From RUG563 sp964549135 (GTDB lineage Bacteria; Bacillota; Clostridia; Christensenellales; Aristaeellaceae): a stretch of 64,000 nucleotides of DNA. Shown piece by piece: positions 8,170 through 16,999 of this stretch (positions are counted from its first letter, which is position 1; the number at the start of each line of letters is the position of its first letter). Location of the stretch: positions 32,036 to 96,035 of the forward strand of contig CAZJUJ010000002.1 in NCBI GenBank assembly GCA_964549135.1, in the 5' to 3' direction. Under the pieces are notes generated by a model, which saw nothing but the letters and a program-made list of their open reading frames with translations, did no database searches and was not told the DNA's origin. Both the position numbers and the translations under genes were made by a program.

Positions 8170-9308
8170 GAGGGCGGCTGCTGGTGCGCTTTCGGGTGGA
8201 GGGGCTGGGGGCGGAAAGGCTGATCAATGCCGCCCGGCAGCAGGGGCTGACCCTTGACCGGGCGGAGCGGGGGCAGGGACGGGAAATGCTGCTGCAATGC
8301 TCCTTCCGCGCCTATCCCGCCTTTTGCGAATTGGCCCGGGAGAAGGGCTTTTCCGTGGGGGAGGCAGAGCCGTTGGGCCTCTATCGCCTGCTTCGGCGGC
8401 TGCTTTTCCGCCGGGGCGCGCTGCTGGGCGCGGCGCTGTGCCTGATGCTGCTGGGCTATACCATGGGCTTTGTCTGGCAGGTACGGATAGAAAATGCCGG
8501 CGCGTATGCCGGGGAGGTGCGTCTCTTTCTCCGGGAAATGGGCGTGCATGCCGGGATGCGGCGGGCGGATATTGATCCTTCGCTGCTCCGGGAAAAGCTG
8601 GAATGGCGCCTGCCCCAGGTAAAATGGGTGCGGGTGGAATTCCGGGGCGTTTTTCTGGTGGTGCGGCTGGAGGAGGGAACGCCGCTGCCCGAGGCGGAAA
8701 GCGCGGGCACGCCGGGAAATGTGGTGGCGGAGGCGGATGGCATCCTGACCCGGCTCACCGTCTTTGCGGGCACGGCCGAGGCCAAGGCCGGGGATTTTGT
8801 CCGGGCGGGCCAGATTCTCATCCGGGGAGAGGAACGGGGGAAGGACGGGCAGATGATCCCAGTCAAGGCCCGGGGCCAGGCCATTGGCCGCAGCTGGGTG
8901 CTTGCCCGGGTGCAATTGCCATGCCAGGAAATTCGCTCTCTGCCCACCGGGAGGGAAACGGAGCGGCGGGTAATCCTGTCGCCGTTTTTCGCCCTGTCTT
9001 CTTCGCCGGAGCCCGCCTATCTGACTGCGGATCGGGAGATCACGGAAACGGCGCTGGGGGGCGCATGGCTGCCCATCTGGCTGAAAAGGGAAAGATACCG
9101 GGAGCTATCCCTGGAAAATGCCCCTCGGGAAATGGAGGAGGTAAAGCAGGAGGGGGCCAGGGCCGCCCTGCGCATGCTGAATCAGCGCTTGAATCCGAAT
9201 GAAATAGTTGACAAATGGGTAGATTTCAGTATGATAGAAGGGGATACTATTTTGGTGACGGCCACGGCGGAAATTTCCCGGGATATTGGCCGCTATCAGA
9301 AAAACTAA
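8166..9308 (+). CDS. yqfD: sporulation protein YqfD
   Basis: The 380 residues contain a cytoplasmic N-terminal domain (1-85), one membrane helix at about 88-108 (GALLGAALCLMLLGY) and a large extracytoplasmic part with the YqfD pattern: V-x-I-x-N-A-G, LPQVKWVRVEFRG and the barrel-sandwich-like segment EADGILTRLTVFAG...GDFVRAGQILIRG. In Bacillus the gene belongs to the mother-cell sporulation regulon; the function is unknown. The first codon overlaps the yqfC stop by 4 bp, and phoH starts 5 bp after its stop. Confidence 0.9.
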   Translation: MRGRLLVRFRVEGLGAERLINAARQQGLTLDRAERGQGREMLLQCSFRAYPAFCELAREKGFSVGEAEPLGLYRLLRRLLFRRGALLGAALCLMLLGYTMGFVWQVRIENAGAYAGEVRLFLREMGVHAGMRRADIDPSLLREKLEWRLPQVKWVRVEFRGVFLVVRLEEGTPLPEAESAGTPGNVVAEADGILTRLTVFAGTAEAKAGDFVRAGQILIRGEERGKDGQMIPVKARGQAIGRSWVLARVQLPCQEIRSLPTGRETERRVILSPFFALSSSPEPAYLTADREITETALGGAWLPIWLKRERYRELSLENAPREMEEVKQEGARAALRMLNQRLNPNEIVDKWVDFSMIEGDTILVTATAEISRDIGRYQKN

Positions 9309-9313
9309 AGGAG

Positions 9314-10285
9314 ATGCACAGATTTTTGCAATTGACGCTTGAGCATATGGAATTGTACATGAGCCTCTTTGGGCTCAATGACCGGAATATGGCGGCCCTG
9401 GAGCAGGAATTGGATGTATCCGTTTCCCTTCGGGAAAAGGAATTAATGGTGCAGGGGGATAAGAGCCAGACGGCCCTGGCCGAGCAGGTGATTCAAAAGC
9501 TGCTTGAAATGCTGCGCCGGGGAGAAATGATCGATGCCTCCCGCATTCGCTATGCCGTGGCCCTGGCCCGGGAGGGGCGGCTGGAGGAAATATCCGAGAT
9601 TCTTTCGGATGTGGTGGCCATCACCCATCGCGGACGGCGGATTCAGTGCAAAACCCTGGGGCAGAAGGAATATGTATCCGCTGTCCGGGAGGGGGAATTG
9701 ACGCTGGCCGTGGGCCCTGCCGGTACGGGCAAAACGTATCTGGCCATGGCCATGGCGGTGGTGGCGCTGAAAAATAAGGAAGTGGAAAGAATCGTGCTGA
9801 CCCGGCCTGCGGTGGAGGCCGGGGAGCGGCTGGGCTTTCTGCCCGGGGATATGACCCAGAAGGTGGATCCCTATCTCCGCCCGCTGTATGACGCGCTGTA
9901 TGAAATGATGGGCGTGGAAAGCTATCAGCGCCTGGTCGAGCGGGGCACGCTGGAGGTGGCCCCTCTGGCCTTCATGCGCGGGCGCACCCTGGCGGATGCC
10001 TTTGTGATCCTGGATGAGGCCCAGAATACCACCACCGAGCAGATGAAAATGTTCCTGACCCGCCTGGGCGCGGGCTCCCGGTGCATTGTCACGGGGGATG
10101 TTTCCCAGATCGATTTGCCCAAGGGCAAAAAGAGCGGCCTGATTGAGGCCATGGAGGTGCTGCGGAATGTGCCCGGCATTTCCATTGTGGAATTGACAGC
10201 CAAGGATGTGGTGCGCCACGAATTGGTGCAGAAGATCGTTCGTGCCTACGAAAGCTATGAAGCGAAGGAAGGGAAAGAGGCATGA
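9314..10285 (+). CDS. phoH: PhoH family ATPase/RNA helicase-like protein
   Basis: The protein has the PhoH ATPase core: Walker A GPAGTGKT near residue 134, the TRPAVEAGERLGFLPGD segment, Walker B FVILDEAQN near residue 230 and the sensor VTGDVSQIDLP. PhoH proteins bind ATP and are linked to RNA metabolism; they neighbour ybeY across Firmicutes. The start is uncertain. ATG 9314 (323 aa) abuts AAAGGAG with no spacer, while TTG 9326 has a 12 bp spacer and ATG 9347 is farther. An upstream in-frame ATG at 9215 lies inside yqfD without a ribosome site and was rejected. The stop overlaps the pgpH start by 4 bp. Confidence 0.93.
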   Translation: MHRFLQLTLEHMELYMSLFGLNDRNMAALEQELDVSVSLREKELMVQGDKSQTALAEQVIQKLLEMLRRGEMIDASRIRYAVALAREGRLEEISEILSDVVAITHRGRRIQCKTLGQKEYVSAVREGELTLAVGPAGTGKTYLAMAMAVVALKNKEVERIVLTRPAVEAGERLGFLPGDMTQKVDPYLRPLYDALYEMMGVESYQRLVERGTLEVAPLAFMRGRTLADAFVILDEAQNTTTEQMKMFLTRLGAGSRCIVTGDVSQIDLPKGKKSGLIEAMEVLRNVPGISIVELTAKDVVRHELVQKIVRAYESYEAKEGKEA

Positions 10286-12777
10286 CCAACGAAGATGGAA
10301 AAAAGAAAAGCGGAAACAAGGGGCGCTTCCGGGCGTTTCTGCGTTCGCCCGCTGCATTGCGCCTGATGATCTGCGTGCTGGGCATTGCGGTGCTGGTGGC
10401 GCTGTTTGAGGCCGCTATCGTGCCTGTGCGCTACGATCTGCGGGTGGGAATGGTGCCCAATTATACCATCGCCGCCACCAAGGATGTGGTGGATGAGGTC
10501 AGCACCGGGAAAAACCGGGAGGAGGCCGCCCGGCAGGTTACGCCGACCTATCGCTATCAGGAGGGCGTTACGGAAAACGTGCTGACGACCTTTGACCGGA
10601 TCTTTGCCCAGCTGCGCGCCGTGCGGCAGTATGGCGATACGCTGCCCAATCCCTCGGCCAACCGGGTGTATACCAAGGATGAACTTGCCTATGCCCAGGA
10701 GATGCTGACGCTGATCAGCCTTCGGGATTACCAGCTTTCCACCCTGCTGCGCGCCAGCCAGGAGGAACTGGAGGAGGCGTATTCCCTTTTGTATGCGGCC
10801 CTGCAGAGCATTATGCAGGGGCATGTGACGGAGGGGCAGGAAAGCACAGCCATCGCCAGCATTCGCCAGATCGTCAATTATCGCATCTCCATCCCGCTGG
10901 GGCAGAATATTGTGCCTGCGCTGCTGAGCGCCTGCGTACAGCCCAATATGCTCATCGATCAGGAGGCCACCGAGGCCGCCCGGGAGGAGGCGCGCCAGGC
11001 GGTGGAGCCGGTGATCTATAAGCAGGGGCAGAATATCGTGGTGCGCGGCGAGGGCCGCGTGACCGCCGGGCAATTGCAGATGCTTTCCACCCTGGGCCTG
11101 CTTAGCAACAGCGGCGTCGATCTGTTTATGTATCTGGGCGCCGCCGCGCTGGTGATCCTGGTTATCGGCGGGCTGATGCTTTTGATCCGGGGCGGAAATG
11201 AGAGGCTATTTGGCGATGCCGCCCATCTGCTTCTTTTCTTCGTGATTCTGATTGTTACCCTGGGCCTTTGCATTCTGAGCCGCCTGATCAATGCCTATCT
11301 GGCCCCGGTGCTGCTCTGCGGCATGCTGGTGACGGCGCTGCTGGGCGGGCGGCCCGGGCTGCTCTGCAATGCGGCCATGACGCTGCTGGTGGCCTTCCTG
11401 GCCGCAGGCGGCAGCGAGGAATACACCGAAAAAATGGTGCTGATGATCTGCACCGGCATCATTTCCGGCTCCTGCGCCTCTCTGGTCATCAGCCAGCGGA
11501 TCAGCGGCAACCGCCTGCGGGTGCTGATTGCCGGGCTGATTGCCTGCGCCATGGATTTTGCGACGATTTTTTCCATCGGCCTGATGACCGCAAACGATCT
11601 GAGCGGCTCGGTGACTGCGGCGCTGTATAAGGCGGGCGGCACGCTGCTTTCCACGCTTCTGTGCATTGGGCTGCAGCCGCTACTGGAAATGGCCTTCAAT
11701 CTGGCCACGCCCATGAAGCTGATGGAATTATCCAATCCCAATCAGCCGCTGCTGCGCCGGCTGCTGCTGGAGGCGCCGGGCACCTATCATCATTCCACCA
11801 TCGTGGCCAATCTGGCGGAGGCCGCCGCCGAGGCCGTGGGGGCCAATCCCCTGCTTGCCCGGGTGGGCGGGTATTATCATGATGTGGGCAAGCTCAAATG
11901 CCCGCTCTATTTCGGCGAAAATCAGCTGGGCGGGCGGAATGTTCACGATCATACCGATCCCAAGGTTTCCGCCGCTATCGTAACCGCCCATACCCGGGAT
12001 GGCGTGAATATTGCCCGCTCCTATCATCTGCCCCAGGAGGTGCTGGATATTATCGCCGGGCATCATGGGGATACCGCGGTGATGTATTTCTATCATAAGG
12101 CCCTGCAGCAGGCCAACGGCAAGCCGGTGAATATGGATTCCTTCCGCTATGATTCCAAGCCGCCCTCCACCAAGGAGGGGGCCATCGTCATGATGTGCGA
12201 TACCATCGAGGCCGCCGTGCGCACGATGAAAAATCCCACCCCGGAAAGCATTGAGGAATTTATCGTCAAGCTGGTGCGGGGCAAACTGGAGGATGGTCAG
12301 CTTTCGGATACCCCCCTGACCCTGCGGGATATCGATAAAATCTGCTCCGCCGCCACCACCGTGCTGGTGGGCGTTTTCCATGAGCGGATCGAGTATCCCG
12401 ATATGAATGAAAATCAGCTGCGCCATGGCCGCGCCGCCCAGAGCGAGAAGGAAATCAAGCCGGAGGATATGGGCGGGGCCAGCCTGGCGGAAACCCAGAT
12501 CGATGCCCCCGCCGCTGGGCTGGAGGAAATGCCGCTGCTTGATCCCGAAACGCTGGAGCCGGTACCGGCGGTGATCCCGGAAATTCAGCCGGAGATCGTG
12601 GCCGTGGCCCCGCCGCCCGTGATTAAGCCCGTTTCCGTGGATGAATTGGTGGTGATGGCTCCGCTGCCCACCAAGGAGGAGGAAGCGGCCCTTATGCAGG
12701 CGGAAGATATGCTTGAGCCGGCGGAAGAAACGGAAAGCAGGGAAGAAATGCCGGAAAAGGAGGAGGGCGAGGCATGA
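10282..12777 (+). CDS. pgpH: PgpH/YqfF-type 7TM HD-domain phosphodiesterase (cyclic di-AMP family) with long acidic tail
   Basis: The 831-residue membrane protein has an N-terminal helix (30-52), an extracellular 7TMR-HDED region (about 55-280), seven membrane helices (about 285-480) and a cytoplasmic HD domain. The HD residues are visible in TYHHSTIVANLAE and GGYYHDVGK (near residue 532), with IAGHHGD downstream. PgpH of Listeria degrades c-di-AMP to pApA; the same activity is inferred here. After the HD domain there is an extra tail of about 110 residues (720-831), rich in Glu, Pro and Ala. The start overlaps phoH by 4 bp and the stop overlaps the next gene by 4 bp, so phoH, pgpH and ybeY are coupled. 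Confidence 0.93.
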   Translation: MTNEDGKKKSGNKGRFRAFLRSPAALRLMICVLGIAVLVALFEAAIVPVRYDLRVGMVPNYTIAATKDVVDEVSTGKNREEAARQVTPTYRYQEGVTENVLTTFDRIFAQLRAVRQYGDTLPNPSANRVYTKDELAYAQEMLTLISLRDYQLSTLLRASQEELEEAYSLLYAALQSIMQGHVTEGQESTAIASIRQIVNYRISIPLGQNIVPALLSACVQPNMLIDQEATEAAREEARQAVEPVIYKQGQNIVVRGEGRVTAGQLQMLSTLGLLSNSGVDLFMYLGAAALVILVIGGLMLLIRGGNERLFGDAAHLLLFFVILIVTLGLCILSRLINAYLAPVLLCGMLVTALLGGRPGLLCNAAMTLLVAFLAAGGSEEYTEKMVLMICTGIISGSCASLVISQRISGNRLRVLIAGLIACAMDFATIFSIGLMTANDLSGSVTAALYKAGGTLLSTLLCIGLQPLLEMAFNLATPMKLMELSNPNQPLLRRLLLEAPGTYHHSTIVANLAEAAAEAVGANPLLARVGGYYHDVGKLKCPLYFGENQLGGRNVHDHTDPKVSAAIVTAHTRDGVNIARSYHLPQEVLDIIAGHHGDTAVMYFYHKALQQANGKPVNMDSFRYDSKPPSTKEGAIVMMCDTIEAAVRTMKNPTPESIEEFIVKLVRGKLEDGQLSDTPLTLRDIDKICSAATTVLVGVFHERIEYPDMNENQLRHGRAAQSEKEIKPEDMGGASLAETQIDAPAAGLEEMPLLDPETLEPVPAVIPEIQPEIVAVAPPPVIKPVSVDELVVMAPLPTKEEEAALMQAEDMLEPAEETESREEMPEKEEGEA

Positions 12778-13670
12778 TACGCCTGGAAATTGAATGGGAG
12801 CTGCCGCAGCTTCCGGGGGCCCAGGAGGATCTTGACCGCACGGCGGAGGAATGCATCCGCGCCGAGAGCCTTAAGGCCCCGGTCTACGCCCATCTTCGCA
12901 TCACCGGCAATGAAGAAATCCGCCGGATCAATCGGGAGTATCGGGGGGTGGATCGGGCCACCGATGTGCTTTCCTTTCCCTCCACCGATTGTACCCCGGC
13001 AAAAACACTGGGCAAATGCGAAAAAAAGCTGCTGCGGGAGCGGGATGAAACGGGCCTCTGCTTTCTGGGGGATATCATCATTTCCCTGCCCCGGGCAAAG
13101 GAGCAGGCGGAGGAATACGGCCATAGCCTGAAGCGGGAGCTTTCCTATCTCACCGCCCATGCCCTCTTCCATCTGATGGGCTATGATCATATGGAGGAGG
13201 AAGACCGAAGGAGGATGCGCGCCATGGAAGAAAAGGCATTGGGGCTGGCTGGGGCCGCCCGGGTTACGGATGAGGAACTGATCGAAATGGCCCGGGCAGC
13301 CATGCAGTTTTCCTATTCTCCCTATTCCCATTTCAAGGTGGGGGCGGCGCTGCTTTGCCGGGATGGCAGGGTCTATACCGGCTGCAATATTGAAAACGGC
13401 TCCTATGGCGCCACCAACTGCGCCGAGCGCACGGCGCTTTTCAAGGCGGTCAGCGAGGGTGCAAGGGATTTTATCGCCCTGGCTGTAACGGCGGAAAAAT
13501 CTGCGCCCTGGCCCTGCGGCATCTGCCGCCAGGCGCTGAATGAATTTGCCCCCGAGCTGAGAATTATCGTGGCCTGGGGCGATCAGCGGGAGGAGGCCTG
13601 CCTTTCGGCGCTTTTGCCCCATGGCTTTGGCCCCCGGAATGGCACGCTGGAATTTCTGGGCAAGGAATAA
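12774..13670 (+). CDS. ybeY-cdd: fusion of YbeY endoribonuclease and cytidine deaminase
   Basis: One uninterrupted frame of 298 residues joins two enzymes that are separate in Bacillus. Residues 1-158 are YbeY, the rRNA-maturation RNase, with the zinc motif HALFHLMGYDH near residue 128 and the ATDVLSFP signature. Residues 159-298 are cytidine deaminase: YSPYSHFKVGAALL, CNIENGSYG, zinc-site CAERTALFKA near residue 216 and PCGICRQ near residue 247. All catalytic residues of both halves are present. The second half begins directly with VTDEELIEMARAAM and has no obvious internal ribosome site. In Bacillus the order is ybeY-dgkA-cdd-era; dgkA is absent here and the flanking genes have merged. A cloning or sequencing artefact is unlikely because both halves read cleanly. 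Confidence 0.93.
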   Translation: MIRLEIEWELPQLPGAQEDLDRTAEECIRAESLKAPVYAHLRITGNEEIRRINREYRGVDRATDVLSFPSTDCTPAKTLGKCEKKLLRERDETGLCFLGDIIISLPRAKEQAEEYGHSLKRELSYLTAHALFHLMGYDHMEEEDRRRMRAMEEKALGLAGAARVTDEELIEMARAAMQFSYSPYSHFKVGAALLCRDGRVYTGCNIENGSYGATNCAERTALFKAVSEGARDFIALAVTAEKSAPWPCGICRQALNEFAPELRIIVAWGDQREEACLSALLPHGFGPRNGTLEFLGKE

Positions 13671-13714
13671 AAAAGCCGCCGGTATTTTATCCGGCAGCAC
13701 TGGAAAATAAAAAG

Positions 13715-13736
13715 AGCGGCTTCGGCTGCTTTTTTT
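13715..13736. terminator. bidirectional terminator between ybeY-cdd and the DMT transporter gene
   Basis: AGCGGC-TTCG-GCTGCT, a UUCG tetraloop hairpin, is flanked by an A-rich run on the left and seven T on the right. It can stop both convergent genes. Confidence 0.8.
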
Positions 13737-13745
13737 ATTGCGCGG

Positions 13746-14627
13746 CTACAGGCTCAGCGCCAGCATGCTGGCGGCAGCCATGAGCATGCCGATGATCTGA
13801 TGGCGGGAGAGCTGCTCCTTAAAAAGAATGCAGGAATACAGAATGGAAAGCACCAGCACGCCGCCGTTATTGACGGTGTAGAGAATGGTGGCATCCACCT
13901 GATTGAGTATATACAGCAGCATATGGCAGGCCAGCGTGGCCGAGGCGCAGCAGATGATCAGATCGATCAGCGCCCGGGGCGGAATCCGGAAGCTGCGGAG
14001 CAGCGCCCTGGGCTTTTTTGCCCCCAGCAGAAGCAGATACAGGCCCGCCATGCCCAGGAAGGTCAGCATGATCATTTCATTGCGCTCCGCGCCGTTCAGC
14101 CGGGTCTGCTGCAGATTCATCAGCACGGAATAGATGCCGTTGGAAAAGAAAAGCGCAAGGCACCAGAGAATATATTTAAGGGAGCTGCCCCGGAGGGAAA
14201 GTCCCTTTAGATTCATGACCACAAAGGAGGCGAGCATCACCAGAATGGCAAGAAAATGGAGGAGGCTCAGGGAATCGCCCAGAAAGAGGATGTTAAAAAC
14301 CATGGGCACCACAATGCCGCCAAAGAGCGCGGAAATCATCTGGAAGGAATAGGAGCCCGTGCGCCCGGCCTGGATCATGGAGGTATTGTAAATCAGCAGC
14401 ACGGCTGCATTGATCAGCCCGAAAATGACCGTTTGCGGGGACGCAGAAAAACGCCCACCTGCAAGGGCCAGGGTGGCAAGGCCGATGAAGAGGCCGTAGC
14501 TGATGGAAAAAACGCCGCTGGTCAGGGAGGAATCCTCGCATTGATAGCGGGCGGAAAATAATTTGCAGAAGAGCGATTGCCAGGAATAGAGAACCACCAT
14601 AAGGAAAGTAAGCAGAATAACCATCAT
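13746..14627 (-). CDS. DMT superfamily (EamA-like) transporter
   Basis: The 293 residues form ten hydrophobic helices in two five-helix halves, the layout of drug/metabolite transporters. The second half ends in the EamA-like stretch LYTVNNGGVLVLSILYS, then LFKEQLSRHQIIGMLMAAA. The substrate cannot be inferred. GAGGGG lies 5 bp before ATG 14627 (8 bp before ATG 14624, an equally possible start). It has a perfect consensus promoter and lies opposed between ybeY-cdd and era, interrupting an otherwise conserved gene order. Confidence 0.87.
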   Translation of the reverse strand: MMVILLTFLMVVLYSWQSLFCKLFSARYQCEDSSLTSGVFSISYGLFIGLATLALAGGRFSASPQTVIFGLINAAVLLIYNTSMIQAGRTGSYSFQMISALFGGIVVPMVFNILFLGDSLSLLHFLAILVMLASFVVMNLKGLSLRGSSLKYILWCLALFFSNGIYSVLMNLQQTRLNGAERNEMIMLTFLGMAGLYLLLLGAKKPRALLRSFRIPPRALIDLIICCASATLACHMLLYILNQVDATILYTVNNGGVLVLSILYSCILFKEQLSRHQIIGMLMAAASMLALSL

Positions 14628-14657
14628 TTTTTCCCCTCGTATGAAAGTATCCCTTCC

Positions 14658-14685
14658 ATTATAGCGCGGGGAGGCGCATTGTCAA
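14658..14685 (-). promoter_or_regulatory. consensus sigma-A promoter for the DMT transporter
   Basis: TTGACA (14685-14680), 16 bp spacer, TATAAT (14663-14658): both hexamers are perfect. Confidence 0.8.
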
Positions 14686-14707
14686 CCGGGAAAATTTCAA
14701 AAAGCGG

Positions 14708-14736
14708 ATGAAATTCGCCCGGGAATATGCTATAAT
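14708..14736 (+). promoter_or_regulatory. promoter for era
   Basis: Perfect TATAAT (14731-14736) lies 17 bp after ATGAAA (14708-14713), a weak -35. The era start is 58 bp downstream. Confidence 0.6.
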
Positions 14737-14793
14737 GCTTTTGCTGCAGCATTCCGGAAATGATAATGACTGCAGGATGAGGAGGAAGAGAAA

Positions 14794-15690
14794 ATGCCCA
14801 AGGAAAAGGAATTCCATTCCGGCTTTGCCACCATTGTGGGCCGCCCCAATGTGGGAAAATCCACGCTGCTCAATACCCTGGTAGGGGAAAAGGTGGCCAT
14901 TGTGTCCAGCCGCCCCCAGACCACCCGCAATCGCGTCATGGGCGTGATGGGCGGTCAAAGCAGCCAGATCGTTTTTGTGGATACCCCCGGCATTCATCGC
15001 CCCCGCACCAAGCTGGGCGAATTTATGGTCAAATCCATTGAAGAGGCCATGGAGGGGATTGACGCCCTGCTGGTGCTGGTGGATGTGACGGCCATCGGCC
15101 CCCATGACCGCGCCATCGTGGAGGAAATGAGCCATAAAAAGGTGTACAAGGTGCTGGTGCTTAACAAGATCGATATGAAAGCGCCCCAGGATCTGCTTTC
15201 CATCATCGATTCCTTCAAAAATTCCGGCTATGATGCCATTCTGCCCGTCAGCGCCCGTACAGGCGATGGGGTGGAGGAACTGAAAAAGCAGCTGACGGCC
15301 CATCTGCCCATCGGGCCGCAGTATTTCCCGGATGATATGCTCACCGATCAGCCGGAAAGGGATATCTGCGCCGAACTGATCCGCGAAAAGGCGCTTAGGA
15401 ATCTGCGGGATGAGGTGCCCCATGGGGTGGGCGTGGAAATGATGGCCATGAAAAAGGAAAATGATCATTTCATGGAGATCGATGCCACCATCTATTGCGA
15501 GCGTGATTCCCACAAGGGCATCATCATCGGCAAAAAGGGCGCCATGCTGCAGAAAATCGGCGCAGAGGCCCGGGCCGATATTGAAAAGCTGCTGGGCATG
15601 CATGTGAATCTGCAGCTGTGGGTCAAGGTTCGTCCCGGCTGGCGGGATTCCGTAGAGGATTTAAAGACCCTGGGCTATACCCAGAACTAA
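14794..15690 (+). CDS. era: GTPase Era
   Basis: Era binds 16S rRNA and assists small-subunit assembly. The 298 residues (family ~300) hold G1 GRPNVGKS at 16-23, the switch segment RPQTTRNRVMG, G3 DTPG near 63, G4 NKID near 127 and G5 SARTGDG, then a C-terminal KH domain with GIIIGKKGAMLQKIG near residue 243. GAGGAGGAAGAG precedes ATG 14794. It keeps the family association with ybeY and cdd, although the DMT gene has been placed in between. Confidence 0.97.
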   Translation: MPKEKEFHSGFATIVGRPNVGKSTLLNTLVGEKVAIVSSRPQTTRNRVMGVMGGQSSQIVFVDTPGIHRPRTKLGEFMVKSIEEAMEGIDALLVLVDVTAIGPHDRAIVEEMSHKKVYKVLVLNKIDMKAPQDLLSIIDSFKNSGYDAILPVSARTGDGVEELKKQLTAHLPIGPQYFPDDMLTDQPERDICAELIREKALRNLRDEVPHGVGVEMMAMKKENDHFMEIDATIYCERDSHKGIIIGKKGAMLQKIGAEARADIEKLLGMHVNLQLWVKVRPGWRDSVEDLKTLGYTQN

Positions 15691-15770
15691 AGGAAGCGCA
15701 GGCGGCAGCGCCGGGAGAGCATTTTTCCCCGGAGGGCCCCGGCTTTCGCCTTTTGCAGCAAAGACTATAC

Positions 15771-15810
15771 AAAAAACCGCTTTCAGAAGCCATTCCGGAA
15801 GCGGTTTTTA
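15771..15810. terminator. bidirectional terminator between era and the RCC1-repeat gene
   Basis: AACCGCTTTC pairs with GGAAGCGGTT. Six A precede the stem and five T follow, so it serves both convergent genes. Confidence 0.8.
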
Positions 15811-15826
15811 TATGCCGGACGATCCG

Positions 15827-16999
15827 TCAGTCCAGGATCAGATCCATGCCGTTGGGGGTCATGGTATATTTGCTGTCGGCGGTGCCCTCGCCCTGCTGGC
15901 CGAATTTGCTGATGCCGGCGGAAAGCACGGTGCCGTCACTGGTCATGGCGATGACAAAGAGACTGCCGCCCATTACCATCACCACATCGCTGTCCCAGCA
16001 TTTGCCGGGCAGCACGCCCTCGGTGGAGGAGGAGCGGAAGCCCTGGCCCAATTGGCCATAGCTGTTATTGCCCCAGGACCAGAGGGAGCCATCCGAAAGA
16101 ATGGCGTAGGTCTGGCTGGAATAGGCGGCCACATAGGTAACCGGCAGGGAAAGGGGCACGGCGGCGGGGGTTTTTACCGTTTTGCCCCTGGTATCATAGC
16201 CCAGCTGCTGCATATCGTTTTTGCCCCAGGTCCATAAAACGCCCTGGGTATCCAATAGCACCACGCTTGCGCCGCAGGCATCGATATAGGCGATATCAAT
16301 ATCGCCGGTATCAATCCGGACGGGGCTGGTCTGATTCTTGGTGGTGTTGGGCAGCAGGGTATTATATTCGTTATCGCCCCAGCCCCAAAGCTGGCCATCG
16401 GCGTCCAGCGCCAGGGAGAATTTGCCGCCGCAGGCGATCTGCACGATATTGGAAAGGGGCAGCTTGGCGGGGGTCTTGGTCTTTTTCGTGGTGCCGTTGC
16501 CCACCTGACCCTGGCTGTTGCGGCCCCAGGCATAGACCTCGCCATTTTCGGTGAGCATCAGCGCATGGCCAAAGCCGGTGGCCAGGGCGGCGGGCTTTTC
16601 GGGCAGGGCGGTGGGCACATGGGTGGAATAGGTGCCCTCCGCCACGGTCAGGGGCAGATAGGAATTATTGCCCACGCCGTATACGCTGCCATCCTCCATC
16701 CAGAGGAAGCTGTAATCCGAGGCGGGGATAATATCCTTGAGCAGAGTAATATCGATATTCTGATTCTTGGTTTTGAATTCGCTGATCTGGAAGCTCTGCT
16801 TCTGATTGCCCTTGCCCAGCTGGCCAAACTGATTATCACCCCAGAGATGCAGCACGCCCTCCGAATCCCGGGCGTAAACGAAGCTGCCGCCCACGGCCAG
16901 AATCACATTCCGCCCATCCCCGCAGTCATAGACGGTGGCAGAGGCAGAGGAGCAGAGGAGACAGAGCAGCAGGGAAACAGCCAGAATTTTTTTCAGCAT
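15827..16999 (-). CDS. secreted RCC1-repeat (beta-propeller) protein
   Basis: The 390 residues start with a signal peptide (1-21, cleavage near SASA-TV). The rest is a row of about six RCC1-like blades of roughly 50 residues, each with the pattern [LV]-x-x-W-G-x-N-x-x-G-Q-L/V-G: for example HLWGDNQFGQLG, YAWGRNSQGQVG, WTWGKNDMQQLG and WSWGNNSYGQLG. RCC1 propellers bind proteins or nucleic acids; in bacteria they occur in surface or secreted proteins of unknown role. GGAGG lies 10 bp before the start, inside the end of the preceding gene, which overlaps by 7 bp. No anchor motif is seen, so it may be released or held in the envelope. Confidence 0.88.
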   Translation of the reverse strand: MLKKILAVSLLLCLLCSSASATVYDCGDGRNVILAVGGSFVYARDSEGVLHLWGDNQFGQLGKGNQKQSFQISEFKTKNQNIDITLLKDIIPASDYSFLWMEDGSVYGVGNNSYLPLTVAEGTYSTHVPTALPEKPAALATGFGHALMLTENGEVYAWGRNSQGQVGNGTTKKTKTPAKLPLSNIVQIACGGKFSLALDADGQLWGWGDNEYNTLLPNTTKNQTSPVRIDTGDIDIAYIDACGASVVLLDTQGVLWTWGKNDMQQLGYDTRGKTVKTPAAVPLSLPVTYVAAYSSQTYAILSDGSLWSWGNNSYGQLGQGFRSSSTEGVLPGKCWDSDVVMVMGGSLFVIAMTSDGTVLSAGISKFGQQGEGTADSKYTMTPNGMDLILD

